Source: Doris montereyensis (lineage: Eukaryota; Mollusca; Gastropoda; Nudibranchia; Dorididae). Taken from it: 64,000 bases of DNA. The DNA lies in assembly GCA_037039925.1 (NCBI GenBank), contig JAXRKP010001323.1, positions 5,001 through 69,000 of the forward strand. The letters run 5' to 3'. How positions within the stretch are numbered: the first letter of the stretch is position 1; every line of letters begins with the position of its first letter. A program made the position numbers and the translations under genes. The notes beneath the pieces were generated by a model. That model was not told the origin of the DNA, ran no database searches, and saw only the letters and a list, made by a program, of their open reading frames with translations. Below, in pieces: positions 13,001 through 31,811 of this stretch.

Positions 13001-14073
13001 ACAGGCTGCTGCCTCAGGAGCTGAATATCTCCGAAAAGTGTCAGTATTTCGTTAGAAGACAGCAGCCACAAAAGATTAGGCAAGTCTATATGCCTGAAAG
13101 CAGTCCCCAAACAGTTTTACCCATGGTCAACTCGTGTACGCCTGGAATCGCTCAATATCTTACCACATCATCCATGCAGGCTTATGGTACCCCTGTATAT
13201 TATATGCCTGCTTCTTCAACATCATATAATGCAGCAGCTTTTTCCATGCCACTAGAGCAGAAGAGACAGTCAAGCTATCATGCTGAAGCGTCAAGCAGTT
13301 CTAGAGATCAGTCATTTGGTGCTGGAAGGAATACAATAGGTCCCTTCCCACCTGGATTGGGAAACAACTCACAAAAGGAAGTCACATGGGAACCAACCTA
13401 TGCTATGAACACTGGTCGTGCCTATCACAGTTTCAACTTCAAGTCTGTTTATACTCATCAGGTCAGGTCAGGGAGAAAGGAGAGCTACAGGACGAGGTCA
13501 GTTCCTATCACGCCAGAGCATGCTGTACCCTTTTGATTATATTTTCTACTCTTGTGATGAGTGGATTCCCATAGAGCCAAAAAACCGTTAAACGCCACAA
13601 GCACATGTCCAGTTCTGGTAAGAAGAGGGTGAAGGTACAAAGCCACTCACGTGAAGATGCCACTCAATGCGTGATGGGACAGCAGGGGATAAACACGGAA
13701 GCAAAATGTCAAAGATGGGGTATAATGACAGCAGGCAGGCAGACAGAAGTCTCGATTATAACAGTAGTGGAGACATTTTTACAGTCGGCCAGTCATTGTG
13801 AAAAGGTGGAGGACAGTGGAAATGGGTCTGTTACAAACACACAAGAGACCAGCTCATCAAGTTCGTCTGAACCAGAGGCTATCCAACAACGACTTGAGTT
13901 GGTGTCACGCTACAATTTATTTACCCCGGCCTAAAGTAAGGCAATTTGGCTCAATGCCAAATGTTGAACATCCATCTGACCATCTGTGCCTCTCTCCAAC
14001 TTTGTTTTTTACACTAGATTTCCACTCAAACACAAAGGATTTCAGAGTGAAATTGGATTATTTATTACCATAA
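3294..14073 (+). CDS. ANGEL: ANGEL-like EEP-family protein (frameshifted)
   Basis: Homologue of ANGEL1/ANGEL2, CCR4-related proteins with the exonuclease-endonuclease-phosphatase fold. Human ANGEL2 is known as an RNA 2',3'-cyclic phosphatase and ANGEL1 as an eIF4E partner. Exons seen: 3294-4196 (variable N-terminal part, less certain), 5115-5339 (RKWTYLRP, VMSYNVLSQ, DLDWGPRSS), 7937-8006 (VCLQEMEEDYW, with the metal-binding Glu) and 12465 to about 14073 (GLYKKRTGDKTDGC, THLLFNPRRGDIKLGQL, CGDFNMEPFS, DYIFYS, PNVEHPSDHLCLS). Exons 1-2, 2-3 and 3-4 join in phase with good GT-AG sites. The frame is broken near 5240, within 12769-12815, near 13475, at 13530-13536, near 13580 (A6) and near 13930, and about three times in exon 1. 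All core catalytic motifs (LQE, GDFN, SDH) survive. Either a functional gene with assembly indels or a recent pseudogene; I favour the first because the 3' end is marked by the conserved SDH motif. Stop and 3' end are approximate. Confidence 0.88.
4700..4945 (-). repeat. tRNA-headed SINE, family C
   Basis: Reads on the minus strand from a degraded tRNA-like head (GGTTGGTAGCACAC, then CATGGTGAGGTGATGGGTGC) into TATTCCTTGTATTTGTC, GGGGCTTTGATATTGT and CATGCCCCTTGCCTCACTG. The copies at 37715 (+) and 49340 (-) share the same order of segments. It sits in ANGEL intron 1. Confidence 0.7.
5715..6744 (-). pseudogene. Relic of a transposase-like invertebrate family
   Basis: Minus-strand coding remnant inside ANGEL intron 2. 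In order it shows FHRPKKDVCDFCSTF (a CxxC segment), TFDLEEVLPTSKGNESCLYY, KYLQEQAEQRKKKVVLFSDS followed by GQNRNNDFMAKLW, EIEHNFFATLKMKM, NWLNSKRYVV, and a tail ADLRALCMSRIIPSTHHSFY. This arrangement (a PKKDxCDxC start, an FDLxxxLPTP-like motif and an FSDxxxGQNRN motif) is typical of a large, uncharacterised, multicopy family in insects, cnidarians and molluscs with transposase-like features. I believe databases label it DUF7869, but I cannot check that. The N-terminal part is missing, and the frame breaks near 6400 and has stops near 6000 and 5950, so it is dead. It is unrelated to the host gene. Confidence 0.7.
6890..7035. repeat. (AG)n microsatellite
   Basis: Nearly pure AG dinucleotide tract, with AGAC interruptions at its 5' side. 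It abuts the 5' end of the minus-strand transposase-like relic, in ANGEL intron 2. Confidence 0.97.
8040..8260 (+). repeat. SINE family A fragment
   Basis: Contains TTAGCTGGGTACAATATTGTG, CATTTAACATTTATTTTAC, CACAGGTGCAAATGGTTACC and GAGGCCAGTCTGTTG, which follow the order of the family A body at 2045-2330. The tRNA-like head is lost. It lies just after ANGEL exon 3 (7937-8006), in intron 3. Confidence 0.55.
8923..9080. mobile_element. Possible MITE end
   Basis: Begins TACAGTCCAACCTTCTGTAA, followed by GGCCA, and continues in the CCATAATGACCACC / CCATAACAACC style seen in non-autonomous Tc1/mariner/pogo-like repeats. No partner inverted end was found, so this is only a candidate. A similar single end starts at 10355 (TACAGTGGAACTTGCCATAA). 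Confidence 0.3.
11085..11300 (+). repeat. tRNA-headed SINE-like repeat, family E
   Basis: Begins GGCGCCGGTAGAGTGTCTG, with a B-box-like GCGGTTCGATCCC at 11127-11139, so it resembles a tRNA head. A body with TGGAAAGCAATGGCAAACTA follows. I see no CCA end, and the anticodon arm cannot be folded convincingly, so this is a SINE head and not a functional tRNA. Only one copy was noticed in the window. Confidence 0.5.
11353..11994. mobile_element. TA-flanked MITE, Tigger/pogo-like ends
   Basis: The left end CAGTCATGTCTGGATAGACC at 11353 and the right end, which reads CAGTTATGTCTCGACAGTCC on the minus strand from 11994, are inverted, and each is flanked by TA (11351-11352 and 11995-11996). That is the hallmark of Tc1/mariner/pogo-class insertions. 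The interior has no transposase and includes CT/GA-rich tracts near 11640-11800. A third matching end starts at 31173. It sits in ANGEL intron 3. Class assignment by termini is inference. Confidence 0.65.
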
Positions 14074-14351
14074 TAAGTTCTCTGATGATTAAGAATACAG
14101 GATTTTTGGCACTGTCTAATGATAGGTGTAAATGTCTTAATTTCGACAATCTACTGGAGAGAGAAAGACAGACAGTTAGAAAGAAAGAGAATGGGACAGA
14201 GGGGGGGCCAGCCAAAAGAAAAAAGATATAATCCCTTTGTGTACAAAGTTTGCAGTGATTATGTGTCATATTGTCTGACCAATGTGGATTGCCATGGGCA
14301 CAGAAAAAACATCCCTTTTTCTTTCTTTTTTTGTGGTAATCTTGTTAGCCC

Positions 14352-14640
14352 CTGTGGATAATATTACTAATTTTAATATTATTATTATTATTTTATTATT
14401 GCTATTATAGTATACATTCAGGTTTGAGAAATCCGTTTAGTCCTACAATTATTTAGCCAGGCTGTTTTTTTCCCAGCAGCTACACATTGAAATATTGTAG
14501 ACTTTGTCTCTCATAAAAGTGTTCATGAAACATTAGATCAAATTGCTTTTTTTGGATTTAGATGAATCATCATGCGAGTTAATTATTGGTAAAACAAATC
14601 ATTAAATTTTCATATGGTGTTTTTCTGTGATTGTCAATTT
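14352..14640. other. ANGEL 3' flank, AT-rich
   Basis: AT-rich sequence with a short TTA/ATT run at 14370-14410. No canonical AATAAA was seen close behind the ANGEL reading frame, so the transcript end is unknown. Confidence 0.4.
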
Positions 14641-14649
14641 TCTCTCCAT

Positions 14650-14940
14650 CTTCCAACTACCAGTGGTATCACTTGCCAGACTTGGGATTATGAAGTCCTT
14701 GGTTCAAATCCTAATAATGCTAGTTCTGACATTGTGTTCCCCTGAGAGAGACACTTAACATGCATTTTTACCCACGTGACCCAGGTGCAAATAAGTACCA
14801 GCAACTGAGTGGGAGCAAAAATATGCAACAGATTATTTTCCTTCCCAGTAAGTGGTTCTTATCACCTGTTCCACTTCACACTATAGAAACTGGGGTAAGC
14901 TTTTAGCTCTATGGGCCATAAGGGCCTTGAAGGAACTTTA
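14650..14940 (+). repeat. tRNA-headed SINE, family A
   Basis: The most complete copy in the window. It has a B-box-like GGTTCAAATCCTA at 14701-14713, TTGTGTTCCCCTGAG, CACTTAACATGCATTTT, CAGGTGCAAATAAGTACCAG, TTATCACCTGTTCCAC and a 3' part TTTAGCTCTATGGGCC then GGAACTTTATTTGTATTT. The interior matches the copies at 2045 (+), 21330 (-) and 30260 (-). Confidence 0.75.
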
Positions 14941-15619
14941 TTTGTATTTACCATCACTAGGTACAATGAGTTCATTCCATATAGTATTTTGAAATTCAAC
15001 AGATAAGTTTTGCACCTGGAGGTTCATGCAGACAAGCCCACTATCAGAGAATTGTTTTTATTTTCATATTGCAGAGTTGTTCCAATCTATAACACAAAAA
15101 ATTCTTATGGCAGCTAATATTTTTATGGACTTTAAAACCATCCTGTTGATGATGTTGTTTGCTAGTTGTGTGTTATGTATTTTATGCATGTTTTGTGATT
15201 AAGATTTCAAGTCTGTATGTTATGAATACAATATATCAAGACAGATAAATACACCAGAGATGCCAACCTTGAAATTTTATCTGTAAATATTCTTATTCTA
15301 CAGCAAAAATTCTTATTTCATCAAAAAGCTCCCAATCACGCAAAGAATCGAAAATATATGTTCTTTTTTTTTTAAAACAAAATGAAGCTGTGCCTCAGAA
15401 CTTAAAGCATATGAATTATGATGCAACAAATGCAATATTGTCTTTTTTTCCTTTCTTCTTTTCAGACTAAATACAGTTCAGAACATAAAGAACTTCACTG
15501 AATAATCGCTGTGTGAAATAAAATAAATATTAAAAACTTACGTATTTACATTACAACATAGATATACACAGCTATTTACAGGATGTTTTGTGTTTAGCCT
15601 TTGCTTTGAGAGCCCTCAG

Positions 15620-16460
15620 GTGCTTCAATTCTGCAGTGGTATACACTGCCTGTGAAAAGAATCTCCTCCTCTGTGCTTTACTATCATCAGAGCCTCTGTA
15701 GTTGTTGAGCCAAGGTTGGGTTTGATCTCTGTGTAGTTTTTCCGCACACATGAAAATATTCTTTCACAATGGGCTGATCCATGTGGCACGGTCGTCAGAC
15801 CAAGCAAAGAAGGGCAAGCTAGTTCAGTTCAACTGCTGCATTTTGCCTCATAGACTCCCCCGCAAGTATGGTGGTTAGTTTCTGTTCATCTTTCCTAGTT
15901 CTATGATTTGTAATTCTGTAAAAGCTAGTACTAGTAGATAAGGACGTTGCATGCTGAGAAACAATGGTGTACAGTTTAGTTGTCGGTGATGAGAGATTTT
16001 TAAAAATTATCTCAACTTTTATCTTGAGCACTGAAAGATTTCTTCTTCTTCTTGTCTTTTTTCTCTCTCAAAGAATGCCCTTAATAAAGGATTCCAATTT
16101 TCAAGTAGCCTGTCTACACGCCTGCCATACTAAGTCCATCAGTGAGTAGCAGCATGTCTGACCATAAGGTTTTTGCCCAGTACCACAGAAGGCGTGAAAG
16201 TCTGCCAGTCTCTTGAACTGTCTACATGAACGTTTGTGGAAATAAAATAAATATCATTCAGAAGGACCTGCCGACAATAATTCTGCAGCTAGATGAACAA
16301 GGTGGAATTTTTTCTTAACGAACGCAGACACCTTTATGGATTCCAGTCATTACTGATGCAGTATCACAGCCTAGAGCAAAGCAGTGCGTCCAAGGAATTC
16401 TATTTTGAGTCATAACTGCAGCCAGGGATGTTGAATGTATTTTCACCTGTTGCAGATATG
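15620..16460 (-). pseudogene. hAT transposase relic
   Basis: Minus-strand fragments in several frames. VPHGSAHCERIFSCVRKN at about 15790-15735 matches the C-terminal dimerisation region of hAT transposases (typically HGSADCERVFS). Upstream, near 16380-16310, CFALGCDTASVMTGIHKGV matches the DNAAVMxG segment of the hAT catalytic core (the family usually has D-N-A-A/S). Stops and frame changes between the pieces show a dead copy. I could not define termini or an 8-bp duplication. Confidence 0.65.
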
Positions 16461-16689
16461 TTGCAACAAACAGGGATTGCTATTCTCTGCTAAGAATTCT
16501 GACTCTACTTGATGGCACAGGTGTATGACGAGATCAACTACTCTGCACCTTCAATGAGTGAAATCTTATAGATAACACGCAGTTGACAAGCCCTACTGCA
16601 GTAGCTCCTTTTTTCTTTCCTTTCATTCCTTTAGATCTAATTTACATTTAAATTGTTTCCAATTACCGTAATTCCTGGGATAGACACAC

Positions 16690-17420
16690 ATAATGTGGAT
16701 GGGATAAACTCAGGTAGATTTCTGGGTGACGGTTGCATTGCTGGCTTGATGTTGGATGGGATAAACTTTGTTGAGACAGATTTGTAGGTGATAGTTGCAT
16801 TGTTTGATGTTGGATGGGATAAACCTGTTGGGACAGATTTCTAGATGATATTGATAGTTGCATTGTTTGATATTGAATGGGATACACTGATGAAACAGAT
16901 TTTTACATGAGTGATTGAATGGGATACGATACACTGATGAAACAGATTTCTACATGAGTGATAGTGATAATTGTTTGATAGTGATGAAACAGCATTGTTT
17001 GGATATTGAATGGGATACACTGATGAAACAGATTTTACGTGAGTGGTGATAATTGTTTGATAGTTGCATTGTTTAGTTGCATTGTTTATTGGATGGGATA
17101 CACTGATGAAACGGATTTCTACGTGAGTGATAAGTGATAGTTGCATTGTTTGATATTGGATGGGATACACTGATGAAATGGATTTCTATGAGTGAGTGAT
17201 AATTGTTTGATGTTGGATGGGTTACACGTGAGTTAAGTGATAGTTGCATTGTTTGATGTTGGATGACACTGATGAAACAGAGTGAGTGATAAGGATAGTT
17301 ACATTGTTTGATGTTGATTGTTTGATGTTGGATGGGATACACTGATGAAACAGATTTCTATGTGAGTGATAAGTGATAGTTGCATTGTGTTGGATGAGAT
17401 AAATATTGTTGAGACAATCT
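16690..17420. repeat. Minisatellite, unit about 55-60 bp
   Basis: Tandem, diverged units built on GTTGCATTGTTTGATGTTGG, then ATGGGATACACTGATGAAAC and AGATTTCTACGTGAGTGATA. About a dozen units are visible, several partly deleted or internally duplicated (16925-17080 is scrambled). Minus-strand ORFs rich in HPIQYQTMQLS here are by-products of the repeat, not genes. Confidence 0.9.
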
Positions 17421-17424
17421 TTGG

Positions 17425-18090
17425 TGATGACTACATTAAATCAAACACATTGTGCATGGATTTGTATTTTTAATTTTGATTTTGTGATCATTCCTATCAT
17501 TTTTTAGATTGTTACATTTTAAAAATATAATTAAATAATGACATTATAAGCAGCATTCAAAAAAATGTTCTTCTAATAATATATTTTGATGCTGAGTCAA
17601 TTTTGGTGAAAACTTGTTAGCTCTATGCTGTAAATAAACATTTTAAATCAATATAGAATTCTGTATTTCTTTAAGTGCATGTTAATGGAATGAGTTAATG
17701 AAATAGAATGTGTTGAGTGCAAGCAGTGGTATTTACTTTTCAGTCATTGTTATTGTTATGTTTCTTCTGCAGGTATTCACATTGTTTGCTACTCCCATCA
17801 CCCTTCTCAAGCATATCTTCTGGTGCTAGTCTTCATTTTACTTTTGTTAATTTTCCTTTAACTCCAAGATGTAGGCGGTTGGCGGGGGACTACTACTACT
17901 AGTAGCTCCTACTTCCTTCTTTTCATTCTGTCACACACCTGTTTACTCTGAATCATCCTGAGATCATTGCATTATGGTGTACTAAAATTTCAATAAAACA
18001 AATAAACAAAACAAACTTCAAGATAACAAACATAATTAACAGGTTAAGTTAATAGACAATTTCTTTGTCATTTTGTTCTTCACCTAGAGA
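17425..18090. other. Intergenic DNA, no gene seen
   Basis: AT-rich unique sequence between the minisatellite and the purine-rich tract. No exon with supporting homology was recognised. Confidence 0.4.
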
Positions 18091-18099
18091 CATGCACAG

Positions 18100-18415
18100 A
18101 AGAAGAAAAAAGGGTGGGGGAGAAAATGAAAGAGATAAAGGAAGATAAAGGAGAGAGAGAGTAAAGGGAAATAGAGGAAGATAAAGCTAGAGAGAGAGAA
18201 GGAAGAGAATAAAGGAGGTAGAGGAAGATAAACGGAGAGAAAAGAGACTGAAAGAGAGGAGGGAGAATGCAGGATAGAGAAGAAAAAGAGGAAAGGAAAT
18301 GGAGAGAACAGAAGAATTGAAAGAGGTGAGGGAGCGTAGGTAGAGAAAAAACAGAGAGAGGGGAGGGCGGAAGAGAGTGAATGAAGTAGAAAGGAGAAAA
18401 CGACAGGTCAGGAAA
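18100..18415. repeat. Purine-rich low-complexity tract
   Basis: Imperfect GA-rich sequence (GAGAGA, GGAAGATAAAGG and AAAGAG words) that makes long minus-strand Ser/Leu/Phe ORFs by composition alone. Confidence 0.85.
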
Positions 18416-18594
18416 GATACCAACACAGATATTTGGCATCGATTAATATTATTATTATGGAAGTAGGAAAACTGTTCTTTTTTTTATATATTTTTATTCT
18501 CTTCAAGTTGAATATTTATTTTAAAATGGCATTATTTAAATATCTATAAATACATACATACAATCATTTAAAAGACTGATATCAATCATCAATA

Positions 18595-18775
18595 TATGAT
18601 TTGGGTGTTGTATACCCCTAGTCAAAGCTGTGTAGAGTGAAGATAAATATTTACAGTAGAGTGTTTTCCCAAAGGACACGTCAGGCCTAGGGAAAACTGG
18701 GATTTGAACCTTCAACAATATAGTGTCAAACTTGATAGTAATGATAGCCAAACCGCTAGGCCATAAATGTTACAC
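18595..18775 (-). repeat. tRNA-headed SINE-like repeat, family D
   Basis: On the minus strand a tRNA-like head runs from 18766: GGCCTAGCGGTTTGGCTAT (A-box-like) then GGTTCAAATCCCAG (B-box-like), followed by a body ending near TATACAACACCC. The stem regions are too degraded for a working tRNA. The body differs from families A to C. Confidence 0.5.
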
Positions 18776-19014
18776 CTATTGGAGATGGAAACAAATTAGA
18801 GACCCCATTTTAACCTTTACTATGCTCATCAAAGATATCACAGCAGTTACAAAGTGTGAACAAAATTTAAAATCCATTTCAGCAAACACCAAAGTCAACG
18901 ATAAACAAATTCAACATTCAAAATGCACACAGTAAATGTCCTTGTTAAGTACATGATGAAAAAGTGATATATTGAAAAAAGAGATATAGAGCAAATATTT
19001 ATCAATGAATGTTC

Positions 19015-19590
19015 TGCTACATCTGGAACCAATACAGGTTCAACCGCAGACATGGAGCCAAAAACTAGCTCAACCACATTGAAGCCCAAAAGCTCACTCA
19101 ACCACATCTGGAACCAAAACTGGCTCCAACCCCATCTGAAGCCCAAAACTCACTCAACCATATCTGAAACAAAAAACTAGCTCAACCCACCTGAAGTCCA
19201 AATCTCACTCAACCAAATCTGGAACAAAAAGTAGCTCAACCCCACCTGAAGCCCAAAACTCGCTCAACCACATCTGGAACCAAACTGGCTCAACCCCATC
19301 TGAAGCCCAAAACTCACTCGACCACATCTGGAACCAAAACTGGCTAGCAACCCCACCAGAAGTGAAAAAAACTAACTCAACCACATCTGAAATCAAAACT
19401 GGCTCAACCCCACCTGAAGCCCAAAACTCACTCAACCACATCTGGAAACAGAACTGGCTCAACCACATCTGAAGCCAGAAGTGACTCTCACTCTCAACCA
19501 TATTTGACCAAAACTGGCTCAACTATATATGATGAAGGTCAAAACTGGCTTAACCACATCTGGAGCCCAAAAGTGGCTCACCACAATGCC
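19015..19590. repeat. Minisatellite, unit about 54 bp
   Basis: About ten tandem units built on CTGAAGCCCAAAACTCACTC, then AACCACATCTGGAACCAAAA and CTGGCTCAACCCC, with single-base variants and a few truncated units. The unit is close to a multiple of three, so minus-strand ORFs rich in Trp/Phe/Glu arise. There is no start-codon context, no known domain and no splice support for coding. Confidence 0.92.
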
Positions 19591-19981
19591 ATGTCTGGAA
19601 ATTCTGAACATTAAATCATAAATTTCTATTTCAATGGGCAAACATTGATAAAGGCTTTGCTCACAAAAGCAAGGTGTACATTCCCCACATTTTGTGTTCT
19701 TGCAGCAACAAAGTTATAACACTGTTGCTGCCTTTGACACCAAGTGGAGTAGTCATAACAAAATAAAAGCCAAGAAAATGGGTACTCTGAGAAAAAGCAT
19801 GCTTCATAGCTGAAGTCAAATTTTGAAACACTCAAAACTTCCCTGATGATGCTTACTTTGTCTAGCTTGAATTGCAAAAATATATGCTTTGCCAAAATAC
19901 ATGCATAAAATGCATGTATAAAAAAAGAGCAAATGAAAAAAAACAGAAGACCCCAAGATTTGATAAATTTCGGCCTGTTAC

Positions 19982-20192
19982 CTTTGAGAGTTTGGGAGAG
20001 AGAGTGTAGATTTGACAACAGGTCATCTGGCAAGTTAGGCAGGGACTGGGAGACGTTGCTCACTACATGGCAATGAGCCCATCGTTCTTGGATCATTGAT
20101 AGAAATAATCTGGCATTAATCTTGTCTTTACTGCATGGCATGACTCCAATCAGTTGATAAACCAATGCCATAAAATCCATCTCAGTAGTCAT
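19982..20192 (-). CDS. Candidate first exon, unknown protein
   Basis: Minus-strand open stretch starting ATG at 20192 and reading about 70 residues (starts MTTEMDFMALVYQLIGVMP, ends SNLHSLSQTLK), then a good donor CTCAAAG|GTAACA at 19982. The composition is balanced and helical in character, unlike the neighbouring AT-rich noise. I do not recognise the protein and found no continuing exon, because the next 900 bp is mostly minisatellite. It lies 675 bp beyond the VASH stop on the same strand. It could be the 5' exon of a gene leaving the window's resolved part, an alternative VASH 3' exon, or a chance ORF. Confidence 0.35.
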
Positions 20193-20866
20193 TCTAATTC
20201 AACTTTCTTTTCACTCAGCACGGGAGAAGGTATGTTCCATTTGTTTTGTTGTTCAATTAGAAGTTATTAAAACTCTAGACTTGATCCGTTAAATATTTAA
20301 AAGTTTATGATTTTGGAAAGTTCCAAGTAAAAGACACCACTCAATAGGAGGTGTATGGTAAGAAAAGGAAATAAAATAATGTCTTTTTATTTATTTCTTA
20401 AATCATGAAAAAGTCTATAAAAAAAACATGTGAGAAAAGCACTTTTTTTACAACACTGACATATTCTATGAGTATTTTCTATATGAAATAAACAAAGGAG
20501 GAAGCAACCTTGAAATCTAATTGATTGTAATATTATTGAATTCAACAAATTCAAAGATTATGTACCTTTATGAGGACAATGAAGTATATTGAATTGAAAT
20601 TACAACATAGTTGACACACTTTCTTTTCTTGCCTTCCAAAGAAGGCGCAAGCTGGCAGTGATCCTGGAATTATACATATCAACAGCATTTTTAAGACTAG
20701 CAGAAAAATAAAAGATAAATAAATCATAAAATTATAAATAGACTTTTTAAAAGTTTGTTAATACTAATAATACCATAATACATAAATCCATGAGTATTTA
20801 GCAGCCTCCAACAGATTGATATATAAATAATATTTAAAAAGTCCATGTAGTTCTCCTTATTCCTTA

Positions 20867-30071
<9,205 letters not shown>

Positions 30072-30254
30072 TTTCCCTCATGAGCCTCTATCTTTATTCC
30101 CAAAGGAAACATTTGTGCCTGCCCTGTCTATAGTGGATACATAAAGAGACAATTATTTTAATCATAAATCTTTTAAAAAAACATCATAAATATTATATTT
30201 ATATTCTATTTGCAAATCTTGAGCTAATAAAAAAAGAAATTTAAATTCCATCAA

Positions 30255-30450
30255 GACCATATTGGCTCATAGAGCTGCCAGTTTCTATAACAAAAAGTGG
30301 AACAGGTCATAAAACATCGCCTCCTAGACAGGATGCTAGTCTGTCACAGATTTTACTCTCCAATTGGTGCTAGTGCCCATTACCACCAGGGCCAAGAGGG
30401 AAAATGTATGTTAAGTGTCGGATCTAAAGAACACAAGATCGATGCCATTG
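30255..30450 (-). repeat. SINE family A
   Basis: Minus-strand copy beyond the VASH start. It contains CATACATTTTCCCTCTTGGC, CTGGTGGTAATGGGCACTAG, GTGACAGACTAGCATCC, TTATGACCTGTTCCAC and GGCAGCTCTATGAGCC. It may lie in the promoter or a 5' intron of VASH. Confidence 0.65.
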
Positions 30451-30459
30451 TGATTAAGT

Positions 30460-31085
30460 AAACTAATGAAATTGAGGTAGAACAATAAAAAACAAAATTA
30501 CCTGCTGTATGCTACCTTCCCACATCTCGAATCTCTTAATCAATCTTTCATTTTCCAAAGTTCCATTCTTTTCTTTTTTTCACTATTTTGTACTACATAT
30601 CTGTATAAAAGCAATCAATAACTACAAAAATAAAAATAAACAAATACAATAGGACAGGGTAAAAAAAAGTTTCCCAACAAAAATATGTGAATTCTATTAA
30701 CCAAAATATGCTGGGAGAAATATACATAAATGAACAAATAAATTATAGTTATATAACAAAGACAAAGGTTTGTTTAAAATGTAAAACCTCTTACTCATGT
30801 TATCTCTGTCTTGGAAACAGATCTTCAGACCGAATCAGCTGCTTGAATGATGTGATTTAAGTTGAATAAAAAACCAACGGAAATCCATTTTAAGTGACTA
30901 GGGTCTCCAGCTGAAAGATATTTCAGTTGTATGAATAAGTAAATGGGCACAAAGAAAGATGACATTTTAAAAACAAATGAAGGGTTCATCACAAAACGCT
31001 ATGAATTAATCCTCTGGTAGCCGAGTCTCATTGTAACTGAATATAAAGAAAGGGAATCCATCTTTATCTATGTGTACATATATAC
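30460..31085. other. VASH upstream region, no gene seen
   Basis: AT-rich DNA. A 5' untranslated exon of VASH may lie here, but nothing in the sequence fixes it. Confidence 0.35.
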
Positions 31086-31089
31086 ATTC

Positions 31090-31170
31090 ATTCATGCATA
31101 CATACATACATACATACATACATACATACATACGTACGTACGTACGTACATCGATACATACACACATACA
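31090..31170. repeat. (ACAT)n tetranucleotide repeat
   Basis: ACAT units with an ACGT stretch in the middle. It directly abuts the MITE end at 31173. Confidence 0.93.
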
Positions 31171-31260
31171 TACAGTCATGTCTCGATAGTTCGAATACCA
31201 CCGTTCAAAAAATCTGTCCGGACTATTGAGATATCCGGATTATTGAATTGCTAATCAAAG
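31171..31260. mobile_element. Single MITE end, same family as 11353
   Basis: TA then CAGTCATGTCTCGATAGTTC, continuing with TGTCCGGACTATTGAGATAT and CCGGATTATTGAATTG. The first 14 bases match the terminal repeat of the element at 11353-11994. No inverted partner was found in the next several kb, so this looks like a truncated copy. Confidence 0.55.
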
Positions 31261-31638
31261 TGTCACTTTTTGAATTAGCAAAAGGCTTTAGATTTTAAAG
31301 TAACGTGTATTTTACTGGGGAACAGTGCACCATGATGCTGTTCATCACTGGCCAAAACCTGTAGAAAGAGAGCAATAAATTTTGGTTAATGATTTTTTTG
31401 CTTTCTTTTATTTTATTGTATTTTATTTGTTCATTTTTTTCAGCGAATGTAGCCATAACCACTTGAATGATAACTGGTAGTGCTTTATTCTGGGCCGACC
31501 GCACACCCACTAGCGTCTATCCGTCTGCCATGGCAATGTGGCATGCCAGTCAATTGGCTGTGACGCCATGTTGCTTAAGTATATGGCTGAAACGGTGTTA
31601 GAAAAGTCAAGACTGATGCGCCATCAAAGGACTGGTTA

Positions 31639-31782
31639 GTAGAGGAATATCTTTAGTCTCTTTATTAATTTGTTCTTTTTATCTTGTTTCAGCACCTAAT
31701 CTGATCTTAATTCTTCATTGTCATTTCACCATTAAATACCTTTTCCTGAATTTGACAAACAGTGTTATGTCCCACTCATTTA
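31639..31782 (+). repeat. 5' LTR, 144 bp
   Basis: Starts GTAGAGGAATATC and ends CCCACTCATTTA. It is preceded by the GTTA duplication. It does not have the usual TG...CA ends, and I see no obvious tRNA primer site directly after it. Confidence 0.85.
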
Positions 31783-31811
31783 TGAAGAATTAAAATCTTA
31801 CTCGATCCATC

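Noticed and set aside
16663..17342. Minus-strand frames rich in HPIQYQTMQLS
   Set aside because: By-products of the minisatellite unit.
19015..19590. Regular spaced repeat, possible CRISPR-like array
   Set aside because: Units are contiguous tandem copies with no unique spacers, and this is a eukaryotic genome.
31072..31254. 60-codon frame with Tyr/Thr/His repeats
   Set aside because: Produced by the ACAT tetranucleotide repeat and the MITE end.
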